From Oryzias latipes (taxonomy: Eukaryota; Chordata; Actinopteri; Beloniformes; Adrianichthyidae), in assembly GCF_002234675.1 (NCBI RefSeq), contig NC_019867.2, positions 28,013,166 to 28,077,165 of the forward strand: a DNA stretch of 64,000 nucleotides, given 5' to 3'. The position numbers were made by a program, and so were the translations under genes. Shown here one piece after another: positions 1 to 13,800 of this stretch (within the stretch, counting starts at the first letter, position 1; every line of letters starts with the position of its first letter). Under the pieces are notes generated by a model. The model was not told the DNA's origin and did no database searches. It worked only from the letters and a program-made list of their open reading frames with translations.

Positions 1-858
1 TTGGATTATTGGTGGTTCACTTTAAGCGTACCAAATGTGTTCAGTCTGAAAACGGCCTCAGTCGTGCAGTACTCAAAAAGAAAAAAGAAGAGAGTCCTGC
101 TCGCCCTTTATACAGCTTCGCACTAAGCGTTTAACCACCAAACGTTTACCTGATTTTTTAATCATTTAGATTAGTGGATAGGTTTTTCCCCCCGAACATT
201 TCTATGCATCGCGTTGACTTCGTTGATCGCCCCCCCTCTGCCCGGTTACATTCACCACTGTAAGTTTATCATATTAGGTTTAAGGGCTGTCATCTGGACT
301 GGAAGTTTTCTGACTCCGCCCCCACGAGCGCATATAAACCAGCTTTTTTATCGGCTATTTCAGACTTGACAAGGCCTTTTGGATAAGATGGTGAAACAGC
401 TTCTAATTTTAAAAACCAAGTCCAGATGACAACCTTTAAACCCACTACTATGATAGAGTCAACCTGGATGAATGACTCTTCGTGGACACCGTGAATGACA
501 CAGGGCAGCAGTTTAGTTCAGGTGGTAGAGCAGGTCGTCTAACAACCAAAGGTTTGTCGGATCAATCCCCGCTCTCCCCAGCCAGCTGTCGCCCCCCGAG
601 CGCAGATAGTCTGCAGCTCACCGCTCCCCCCAGGGGATGGGTCAAAATGCAGAGAAGAATTTCCACATTGTGACAAAGTATCAATTATAATTATTAGTTA
701 ATCAAAAGCCTCCATGCATTCAAACGCTAAAAGTTTAAACTCAAGCCAGACTCTTTTCACTTTTTCTGATCTGCACCAGAGTCCGGGTGAGCTTCCACTC
801 TCTGAAAACAAAGACCATCAAAGACCACAGTTGGCAGCGGTTTTGGGAGGGATCTCAC

Positions 859-2744
<1,886 letters not shown>

Positions 2745-2765
2745 GTTCCTCGTCGCCGCTCCGTT

Positions 2766-2772
2766 GGAAAGG
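2766..2772 (-). promoter_or_regulatory. Candidate TOP transcription start of RPL35
   Basis: On the minus strand the bases are CCTTTCC, about 22 bases upstream of the RPL35 ATG and just inside a GC-rich stretch. Ribosomal protein mRNAs normally start with a C followed by a short pyrimidine tract (5'TOP), which places them under mTOR/LARP1 translational control. The pyrimidine run and its position are seen; the start site itself is inferred. Confidence 0.5.
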
Positions 2773-3119
2773 CCGGACACACCGCGTGCTCGAAAAAAGT
2801 AGCTTCCGGAGGATGCGCCGCTCTCTCTGAAATACACACAGCGCCCCTTGTGGCGGGTAAGGAGTACAACCACATCAAAACCAAATCAGTCCTTCGCTTT
2901 TGACCCCGTCATCTCATGATAAAACATGAATCTAATCACACAATTATGACCCGAGCATACAGAAGGACCATTGTTTAAACGGAACGACGCGAAGAAGCTT
3001 AAAACAAAGGAAAAAGACCCATAAGAGACAAACTCAGAGGGCCAAAACACACTCTGCATGATGTACCTGTAGTGGTTTCTGCAAAGATTATTGTTATTAT
3101 TATTACTATTGCTCTCCAT

Positions 3120-3391
3120 TTTTGATTTTTGTTACACTAGTAATGTTAGATTGGGGTGGAAGGGGCTACAAGCTAGCCGGAGAGCATGTAAACAAAAAGC
3201 TCAGTTATGGGTGATGGGAAGGGGGCCCACAACTCAAGAGGGGAATTTCTGATGAACTACTGCCAAGAAACTATGTTCTAAAAAACGACAGTTTAAAAAA
3301 AAGGGGCTAAACAAGCATAATCATAATTTAAAAAAAATAGAAAACACTGGGAACGCTTTCACATTAGATCAAAACCTGATCAGAGTGGGGA
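3120..3391. mobile_element. GACCCACTC-family TIR element, copy B (left-truncated)
   Basis: This has the right half of the family: a GGGGCTACAAGC stretch, AAACAAAAAGCTCAG, then CATAATCATAATTTAAAAA, ending at GATCAGAGTGGGGAC. The left terminus is missing. It lies in the RPL35-GOLGA1 intergenic interval. Confidence 0.5.
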
Positions 3392-3704
3392 CTAATAAGC
3401 ACAGCATTTTTTGCTTCATTAAACTCGCTTACAAAATGAACAGAGGTACAAGATGAAAAACAAAGTGAAATTAACATCTCAACCAATTTTTGCCCAAGAA
3501 TATGTGTGGATAAACTAATTCATAGTGGATAAAGCAGTTATGGGAAATAAGGCAGCCCAAAAAAAACTAGATAATGTCCATGGGAAATAATTGTTGGGAA
3601 AAAAATTAATAAATCACACAAAGCCTTGTACATCCAATGATTTATAAAGTTTTCAAAGCTTGCCGTATATACATCTTTACATAAATAAACACATGGAATG
3701 TAAA

Positions 3705-3710
3705 TTTATT
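3705..3710 (-). terminator. Candidate polyadenylation signal of GOLGA1
   Basis: AATAAA lies on the minus strand about 1.1 kb beyond the GOLGA1 stop codon. It is the best canonical hexamer noticed downstream of the gene. Whether it is the site used is inferred. Confidence 0.35.
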
Positions 3711-4802
3711 TACATTAGCAAAAGCAGCTAAAAGTGGGACAATCCCCCACCTCAATCATAACCATAGCCTTCATTATTTCATCACATACCGTATAATTGT
3801 CTGAATAGGGTTGATTTAATTAGCTATAATAGCTATAGCATCTAGAATAGTTAGCAGGTAGTTTGGCATGATAAGCATGAAATCATATCCACCCACTGGG
3901 TTGACACCTGCTGGTTTTTGGTTTGTGATCTACCCAGATCAGCTGACAGAGGGTGGGCCAATTCGTGACAGAAACAGTCAAAACAGCCTCATAGTGTGCA
4001 GACACATTCAGATACCTGCAATTCAAAAAGTAGGCTAAACAGTTTGTAGCTCATCATACAAAGACGGTTCAACAGATGTTGGAATTTTAACTGTTAAAAT
4101 AATGCTACACAAAAGACTGTTTCCAGTAAAAGGATTCTTCAAACGCCTCCCTAAAAACCAACATCAGAGTTTCTTCTGTGATATTTCAAGTATTCATTAG
4201 GAAAAATGTCACGGATTCTTAGCAGAATCCAGAGCATGAGAAGTAAAATATTGCCAGCTTTAAATCTCCACGTCTTCAGACAAAGTCAGGTTCCATCCTT
4301 TTTGTAAATGATGTGACTGTTGGACAGGTCCACCCTGCTGTTATTGGGACATATTTGCATAAAAAAGCAGTCTGCTATTTTTTTTTTAAAAACGAGTAAG
4401 AGAAACAAGCCCATGGAGCCATCTGTCCAGACATCCCAGTCACGCACAATTTGAACCAAAAGGAAGATTTGATGCAACTTCATGCAGTTACAGTGAGGGA
4501 ATCCTACTCTCATTTGATGATACTAACACACTTTCCTGTCAATCGGTAAAAGGAAAGAAGTTATTTGTGTCACATCTCACAGCTTAAGTTGGATATCTGC
4601 TTCAGCTAGTGAGGAAATATTCGAATGAAACGATCCTGGATAAGCCCCCATTTCCCTTTAAGATATTGTGCAGCGCAGTTTCCGTCTCCCACAGACCGTT
4701 TGTCGCGTAAAGTCATTAAAAAAAGGCTCTTCAAAGTTTTGTTGAGTGATTGCAGTCACAACTAAAAGAAGCTTTGTTTCTGCTCTTCATCTTCCCTCCT
4801 CA

Positions 4803-7800
4803 TCAGCTCCAGGGGAACGAGCTGCCTGAGATCGACGGCCGGATGATGCCTTTCGGGGTCGGCTTGGATCCAAACCAGGACATCTGAAACACGCAAAACA
4901 AACCAGTTTGGCTTTTTTTATTTTCTTTTAAAGAAAATAACCAGATTTTTCAATTTAAAGAAAAAATGCAAACATTTAATGTGACTTGACTACAGCAAAA
5001 ACAATTGACCTCTTTACATAATAACATTACATAATAACATTCATGTCAATAACTTGACATGAATTAAGATAAGATAAGATATTCCTTAATTAGTCCCACG
5101 ATGGGGAAATGTCCTTATTGCGGCAGCAGTACAGGAACAGAGAGCAGTATATAAAAGAAAAAGAAAGAATTAAAGACAAATAATTAAATAAAAACCTTGA
5201 CGTTTTGAAAGTGAAATTAATCCAAAGAAAGAAGCAAAAGAAATGTTTAAGGCTTCGTATGAGCACATTTTTTTTATCACCATTTCCAGATCTTAAATCT
5301 AACCCCCTATAGAGGATTTCAAACAAGATCAAAGTGAAATTATTGCTGATTCAACCTTTTTTTTCAAGTATTCATTAGGAAATGTCACAGATTCTTTGCA
5401 GAATCCAGAGCATGAGAAGTAAAACTATTCAAACAGTTAAATCTGTTTGTTGGAACAATCTTCCAATGGATCCCTGCCAGGTTTGTATGGCCATTACAAC
5501 AGCATAACTAAGTTTTTACACAATTTTAAACCAAAAGTCTTTTGATACATTTACACGTAAAATGTTTTTTATGGTAAACATGGATGTGAGCACATCTCAG
5601 AGGTCACTCCGGGAGAGTTGCAGAAAAAAGGGAAAGAGTTCAGGCCCCCTCATCAATTATTTAAGGAAAAACCTATGTATTCAAATAAAGTAAAAAACTG
5701 ACATCTAAAAACCTTTCAAAGACTTTAAATTCAAGACTTATTCTGGAGAAAAATGCCAAACAAAATGGAATTCCCTATCCTTGTAAAGCTACGTTCACTC
5801 TGCCCTCAGCAACGCGCGTTCATGCAACCGTATTCTATAAAGAGTCTATTTAAACGTGTGTATATGTGCATTTGGAGCTTCAACGTTCAAAACTCGGACA
5901 TTCACGCATCGCTAATTTTGAACAATCATTTTTTGGTACAAAACACATGGCCTCTGAAGGTGTGTTGAGAGTCAAACCAGTTGAACTTTGATCCATCAGG
6001 CACTCGGATTTGGCAGTAACAGTTTTCATTCACGGAATGAAACCATTTGAAAATTTATCATGGAGGTGAAGTTAATAATAGCGGTTTGTGTCCAGCTGTA
6101 ATTATTTGACGCCAACGATTTCATTTATCATAGGAGGAACAGTGAAAGAAAAAGCCTGGAGCAAGACTCTTCAGATTTGGACTGCTTCGACATTTTGCAC
6201 AGAGTCTGTTCCAACCGTAGGTGGCAGAAATGCGCAAGCAAACGGTAGACAAAGAAAAATAAGGAGAAACCTCATCCTGCTTGTCCTGTGTGAACACCAT
6301 AGGTTAAATGTAGATTCAAGAACAGGTTTTTAGTGGGTTTTACACGCGTGTCACATGGCCGGTGTGAACGTAGCTTAAGGCCTATCAGCCAATCCCATGG
6401 TGGTCCTAAGTTGTACCGTTGACCAACAGTGAAAGCAAACCAAAGTCAGTTTCACATGAGGCCATAACACGTATATATTGATTTATTTTAAGATGTTATC
6501 TGCCATCAAATGAGTCTGGAAATGAACAGCTGCTTAGTTTGACAGCCTTTCAATAATTCCAAAGAGTAAATAAAGAATTAAAGAAACAACAACCTTGTAC
6601 TCCAGAGTTTGCTTCAGCATGTCCTCCTCTTCTCGGGTGAAGTGCAGCAGCACAGACACGGCTCGGATCAGCTGGTACGCCTGACGGACCACGCACACAC
6701 GTTCAGTGTCGGCCGCTGACAGCTGGTCAGAGCAAAGATCCCTGAAGACTCACCTCAGCCTCTCGGGACGACATGAACTTCAGGACAACATGCTTGAGGT
6801 ACTCAAAGTTGATTTCTTGTGAGTCGTTGAGGTCTGATGTGTTCGTCACTGTAATGTTGGAGGTCGGGGGGCTGGGAGCCGATGGCGGGGGTGGTAGGGG
6901 GGGCGGCTCTTGATTCAACCTATCCTGCGGTCTTTCAGCCCGGCTCTCTGGCGGTTTCTCCTTCCCTTCAGCTTCAGCTTCAGGCTTGATTTTCTAGAAC
7001 ACAAACAACATCAAGATAAACATTGTTGTTGTTGATTTACATTTACTAAGTGGATCAATGTCAACACCTGATTAATGACATTCAAATGAAGACAACAGTA
7101 TTGTATTGTAAAATCTCTGCATGGTTAGTCTCACCAGTTCTTTTTTTTTTTTTTTTCTAACTTGTCCTGTCCAACAGCTGGGCAGACAGATGAGAGCTGA
7201 GGGCCTCTTGTGTTGGACATATTTTATTTTAACAAGAGGGGTTATTAATCTTCAGACAAACCAAAGGTATGTCTGAATAAACCCCTTTTGTAAATGAGGC
7301 CAAACTTTATTAATTTCAATCATGTCTGAAAATCTTTGGTGTTGGACCGGACGGAAAAGGAAAGAGGGGAAGAAGAGAGAGGGACGTTAGAGAGAGGGGG
7401 GGTAGGGGGTGATAATAGGAGGGGAAGGGGGGTAAGACCATGAAGCAGCATAAAGCAACAAGTTTACTGGTTGTTAATCATTATGGTAAGGTTCAAATGT
7501 AGTACAAAAAGGGCGGGGCCTGTCCACACACACACTCAAATGTTATAAACACACCTGCTAGCTGCAAAAATGTCCACCTGTCGACATGTACACAAAACAG
7601 ATAGTGTTCACACGCATACTTATGCCTTAAAACCAACTAGTGTGAAATATTTCCGTCTTTCAGTCACGCAAACCGCCAGTGCAAAGGTGAGCTAACACCT
7701 GTGCTCAGGTGAGTGTTTATGTTCTTCTAAAATGGATGGTGGAACGTGAAAAGAAGGAGGGAGAGTGCCCAGCCATCCCCACCCCAAGACCCCCACCGCA

Positions 7801-10800
7801 GCAGCAGCGGCAGCCGGAATCCCCCCAACGCCACACGGGAACCGGCAGGGAACAACCGCCGCTCGGGCGACCAAGCCCGCCACCCAGGCCAGGGCCAGCA
7901 GGGCCGCCGCAAGGCCCCCAGAGCCAGAGGCCAGGGAGGCACGGAGGGAAAGAGAGCGCCGCCCCAGCCCAACCAGGAGAGCAGCCCCCCCGCCGCGCCG
8001 GGAGAACCCAACGAAGGGCCCCACCGGAGAAGGACGCCCACAGCCCCAAACGAGCACCCCACCACCACCCAGGAGTTCCGGGCATCCCCCCGCCCCAACC
8101 CCAGGTACGAGCCAGGACCCCCCAAGGGAGACCCGCTCCGCACTCCAGGCAGCCACCCGCCCGGCCCACGGTTGGTCCAGGGAGGAGCGAGGCAGGGGGC
8201 CCGCCGCCCCCGCCCAGGAGGGGGGAACCCCGGGGAAAAAAAGAGGGCCCACAAGGGGTGTTGTAAATATGGCCCGACCAGGCTCGGCCACAGTTGGAAA
8301 TTTGGCGGGGCCCAGCGCTCAGGGGCAAGGACCAGGACCCACCCCCCAGGGACCAGACACCCCCGGCTCAGATGTAATGTGAACCCCCCCACCGCGCGGA
8401 GAGAGCACCGCCGGGCCCAGGAAGCCGGCACCCCGGGGACACGGCCGCCGTTGCAAAGGGGCCCGTACCCCCCACCAGGGAAGAGGCAGGGGACAGATGA
8501 TGTTGATGTGACAGATGACAGATGTTGATTTACATTTACTAAGTGGATCAATGTCAACACCTGATTAATGACATTCAAATGAAGACAACAGTATTGTATT
8601 GTAAAATCTCTGCATGGTTAGTCTCACCAGTTCTTTCTGCAGCGTCCTCTTCAGCTCTGCCAGTCTTTGCTGCAGCTGCTTGATCGTCTGCAACGGCACC
8701 ATGGTTGTTATGCGTGCGTAAAGGCACACGCATTTGCGTGCATGTCAGAAACAGCACATAGTGCACATGAAAAAGGGGCCCGACCCTGTTCTTGTCGCTG
8801 AGCTGCTGCTCCAGATCTCTGTTCACCCTGCGGATGTGGTCCAGGTCATCCACGGTCACGCTGCCATTCTGCTCGTCCTCACACACCGCAGGGCTGTGGA
8901 GCTGCTCCGTCACGGTTTCCACTTCCACTTCCAGGTAAGAAATCTGAAGAGAATACAACAAAAATATGAAAATGAAATATAATTATTTACCCCCTTTTAA
9001 ATGTAATGGTCTAATCCAATAGAAGTCCATCCAATTAGTGCCAACAGTCTCACAATTAGTGAAATGAAGATCACCCGAGTGGCGTGGGTGTGTCCCAAGT
9101 GACTAAGCCAGAAAACACCAGTCTATGAAGAGTCCAGAGACTGGTGGAGTGCTACTCCTGGCTACCATTTTACCATGAAGACAGAGGAACACTTCAAGGA
9201 ACTCAGAGAAATGGTTGTTGAAATGTAAAAGTCAGGGGCATTGAACACCCCCCGGAGTTAAGTGAAATCCATCATCAAGAAGTGGAAGGAATATGGCACA
9301 CGTGTGAAAATCAGGCCGCCCTCATAAAACAAGTGACCATGCAAGTAGGAAACTTGAGAGAAGCCACCAAGACCCCTACGACTACTTTGAAGGAGTTACA
9401 AGCTTCAGCTGCTGAGACGGGAGAGACTGTGAATGTAGCAACTGCTGCCCGGGTTCTGCACTGGTCAAAGCTTTATGTGATGAAAGCCACTGTGGAAGAA
9501 AATACATATTAGAGCTCGACTAGAGTTCTCCAAAGGGCATGTGGAAGACTCCATGATCAAGTAGAAGAAGATTCCTTAGTCCAATGAGACCAAAATTGAG
9601 CTTTTTGGCCATCAGACAAGACGATATGTGTAGCGGCAGCCAAACGCAGCACATCATCAAAATACACTATCCCTAATGTAAAGCATGGTGGGGATTTTTT
9701 TTTTCCCAGCAAGACAACGATCCAAAGCATACTAAAGCATGCAAAAGCTACACAGGAATGGTTTGAAAAGAATCAGGTAAATGTTCTGGAGTGGCTGAGT
9801 CAAAGCCCAGACCTGGACTTAAAAAAGGGCTGTTCATGCCTGGTGGTATCCACGCAACCTGACAGAACTTGAGCAGTTTTGCAAAGACGAATGGAGCAAA
9901 ACTGAAGTGTGCAGATGTACAAGACTGAGACCTATCCACACAGACTCAGTGCTGTGATTGCAGCCAAACGTGCATCTACTAAATTCTGACTTGAAGGGGG
10001 TGAATAATAATAATAATAATAATTTTCCTGACGCTCAAAGTGCTTGGAGAGTGTCCATTATTCATCCACTCCTCATTCATACTTGGTGATGGTAAGCTGC
10101 TGTTGTAGCCACAGCTGCCCTGGGGCAGACAGAGAGGCGTGGCTGCCAATTCGCGCCTACAGCCCCTCTGACCATCACCCCTAACCCTTCATACACACGC
10201 CAGTGGACCCACACTGGAGGCAGGGAGGGGGAAGTGTCTTGCCCAAAGACACAACAGGGGAAGCGGGTATCGAACCGCCGACCCTTCAATCAACCTGCTC
10301 AACCGCCTGAGCCACATTTCACATTTTTGTTTCATTGACATCACTTTGTAGAATTCTGTTTTTCACGTTGAGATCGTTTTCTAGCAATTTTTGTGTGTGA
10401 GGAAAGACACATTTTTATTGACCATGAGGGATTTATGAAAGCAACAAAAGGGACAAACATCCAAGGGGGGGAGGGGGGGTACTTTAGCAAGGCACTGTAT
10501 TGCTGTCATTCTATTTGTCAGAATGACTATTCTTCCTCTGATACCATTTATTAACATGTTCTTGCTAACCCTAATTTTTTTCATGATATTTTTGCTGTAG
10601 TGCAAGTTATTCAAGTAACAAACTGACCAGACGCCCTCAATAAAAGTGGGTGGCCTCACATCGAACTTTCAAAGCGTTTGACGGATTCTCCTGAGCACGT
10701 TTTCAGTGGAAGGGGTGTGGCCTTCCAACATGCTCACTACTGATAGGAGAGAGTGGTTGCCATAGAAATGTAGACACAAACCAATCACAGCTTTCTGAGG

Positions 10801-13800
10801 AAGTCTGGTCCCAACATGGCGACGGACATATTGTGGAAAAAAGGCGACTGGATTGACTTCATTTGGTTGGAAGGAAGGCATTTTCTATGGGTGACATCAC
10901 ACGTGATCCGTTCAGGTATATATTGTGGAGTCAATGGTAGTGACACAAACCTTATCTCAGGTGTAGGATACTATTCTGTATCTTCTCAATTATAATGCAA
11001 CTCAAAAGCAGCCTCCCAGGGTTTCAGGTTGGAGATAAATAAAAACTCTACAGATTGTTTTGTTTTTGGTGACAGTGAATGCAGGCGAAACGTTTGCTGA
11101 CCCGCGCCTGGCAGCTGTCCAGCTGCTGCGTCTGACTCAGCAGCTCCTCCCTCAGGCTCAGCAGCTGGGAGTCTCTGTCCGCCTCCGTCTGCTGCAGCTG
11201 AGCTTGCAGCCGCTGCACCTCCTCCTGCAGCCGCTGCACCTCCTCCTGCAGCTGCAGCAGCAAGTCCTGCCGGCTCTGCAGCTCTGCAACCCAAACGCAC
11301 ACAGAACGCAGAGTCCAAAAAGAGTTCTGCATGTTGACGAAGTGAGCTTGTGCGTTTGTGTGCTTCACCCTTTTCAAGTGCTTTGACGTCCGCCTCTCTC
11401 AGAGTTAGCTTCTCGGCGACGTCAGCCAGCTCCTGCTGTGAACTCTGCAGAGTGATGTTCAGCTCTCCCACCTGAGAACATGCACACAGTTTGACAAGAC
11501 CGGGATGGCAGTTTTTCCTTTAATTAAATAAGAACTCCTATCTGTCTGCATTAGTGCTGATGTTTGGTGCAAACAGAACCACAGGAGGGAGTCTAGCACA
11601 GATGGCGTGCTGCTAAAGAACGGCGTGTGTGTGTGCTGAAGCCACAAACCTGCGTTTGCAGATCCTCCTTCTGTCGTCTGCTTTCTTCCAGAGCTTTGGC
11701 GATTTCTGTGCTCACCATCTGCCTGCTGTTGAGCTCCGCCTGAGAGTGAAGTCGAAAAATAAACGTCCTAAATGGTAGAAGGTTTTGTGTACGTCCAACA
11801 AATCATTTTGTTCCAAGAAAATTTGCAGTTTGATGGTAACTCTGTTAAATTTTAAGGTTTAAAAAAAAAGTCTGGCATAATTAACAACTTCCAACTAAAC
11901 CTGAGCTCTCAGGCCTCACAAATAGGACTTTAAACATAATATTTTACATTTCTGCTTTACATGTTTCTCCCTCTTACCTTGCACTGCTCCAGCTCTTCTG
12001 TCTGAAGTCTCAGCATGGAGTTTGCTGCAGACGCTTCCTGATCCAGATGGGCCTGTCAGACAGTGACCGAGATAAAGAAGGTTAACAGATCAGAAATAAG
12101 AGCCTTTTACTCACTAGAGGTTATAAATGTTTAACCACAGAGGCAAAATGGAAGAATAGAGTTTGGGTTTGAGATCAGGACTTGTCGGAAAGTCAATGGG
12201 ACGAGCAAGAAACATAAAATGCACAACAGAAATTGATTGGAGGACAGCATGTATGCATTTGGACTCGGTTCGTTTGTGGTTGAGGACTGGTTTTCATAGC
12301 GTGGTGAAGTGATGTGCTTTCATTCAGATTTTTCAGAGATGTTGTATCCTACTGGCTCATGAATTAAACGTCTTTTGGAATAAATGGATGATTGAACAAA
12401 TTAATAAAAAATGAAATAAAAACAAAAACAAAAAAAAAACCCCACTCACTCATTCAGTAAGTTATTAAACCTCAAAGATCTTCAAACAAATGGGTCATTT
12501 TACAACAAGCGTATGTCACCAGATCAAAAGATGATGAGAACTTGCCACCTATATAAATTTTTTTAACCTACCGGTAACTAAAATACATTTACATCAAAGA
12601 GTTGGTGAAAATGGCTTTATTCTGTTTAATAGAGGATGCATCTGTTGCAGCGGCTGCACCATAGAACCACTCAATTTGGTCATGTAGAAAGATTTGGAAT
12701 TTTGGGCAGGCAGATACCAAATAATGCTAAATGCGACTGCTGTCGCCAACATTAACCCTTTAACTACCCAACCAGGACAATGAATTAAATGAATTAATTT
12801 TTCTGCTGCTTATTGGCTTAGAGAAATAATACACAAACAATGTTTTTTATATGTTTTCTAAATGTCCGTCTGGTTGAGCGGGTGGTTACACGGCTTCATT
12901 CAAGTCATAACATACCACCCTGTCCAGAAGCGTCTGCCTGTCTGACTGCATGGAGCCGATACTTTCTTCCAGCCTGTTGACCGTCTCCCGACTCTGCTGC
13001 TGCAGCAAACACACCTGCTGGTCCAGAAGGGCCTTTTCTGCATTCCACTCCCCTTGCTGTGCAGAAGACAAAGATTTTCAAAAGCATGGAAAACCTAAGA
13101 AGAGGAGCATGCATTTAATAGAAACAATGTTTTTACAGTTTTTTGGTCAAAAGGTACAGGGTGTAATATGGACAGTTTAGCAGGGAAATTCATTTCTAAT
13201 GAAACACAGCAGAGGAACGATTGGACACCTGAGAAATAAGCCCTTTCTGGCAAATATATCTCAGCTGGAACGGCAGTGAAGGTAAAGTTAATCTGGCAAA
13301 GATCACAACTTTCACATGTTAAACTAGCATTGAGAGTTTTTCTGCATTTCTGTTTCCAGCAGGGCTTCAGACTGACCTTTTATTTTTAAGAGAACTAGCA
13401 AAACACTTGATAAAAAACAGGTGAACAGATTTATGTTTAATCTTCATATATTTTTCTTAAAATTAAAGTTGCAAACTCAACTTTTTGAGATTTTAAGTGT
13501 ATTATAATGTTTATTCCTCACAAAAACCAACCCCAAAGCAGTCATTTGATCCATTCACACATTTCTGAGTATTCCTCTAAAAAACCTCTGAGCACCAGCT
13601 CCTCCCAACCCACTGAAACGTGCCGGTTCTCACATTGTGACGTATATAACTGAGAACAGCCCCTTCCAGGGAGAGTCTGCGCTGCAGCAGCGCCCCCAGG
13701 CTAACAAACACACACCTACTTTCTGCGCTGAGCTAGCGGTGATCTGCAAAACGCATTTGTAGGATTCCACAACATGCACATCTATCTTTGCAAAAGTTCA

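Larger units (their letters stand above)
2775..4802. other. RPL35-GOLGA1 intergenic interval and GOLGA1 3' UTR
   Basis: No coding exon was recognised here on either strand. The stretch holds repeat copy B (3120-3391), a candidate GOLGA1 polyadenylation signal at 3705-3710, and AT-rich sequence. In human, ARPC5L lies between RPL35 and GOLGA1 as I recall; no ARPC5L-like frame was seen in this interval. Confidence 0.5.

Noticed and set aside
7692-8578. Overlapping frames of 185-283 codons on both strands
   Set aside because: They are proline/arginine/glycine-rich in every frame and follow from GC-rich, stop-poor DNA. No domain or splice context supports any of them.
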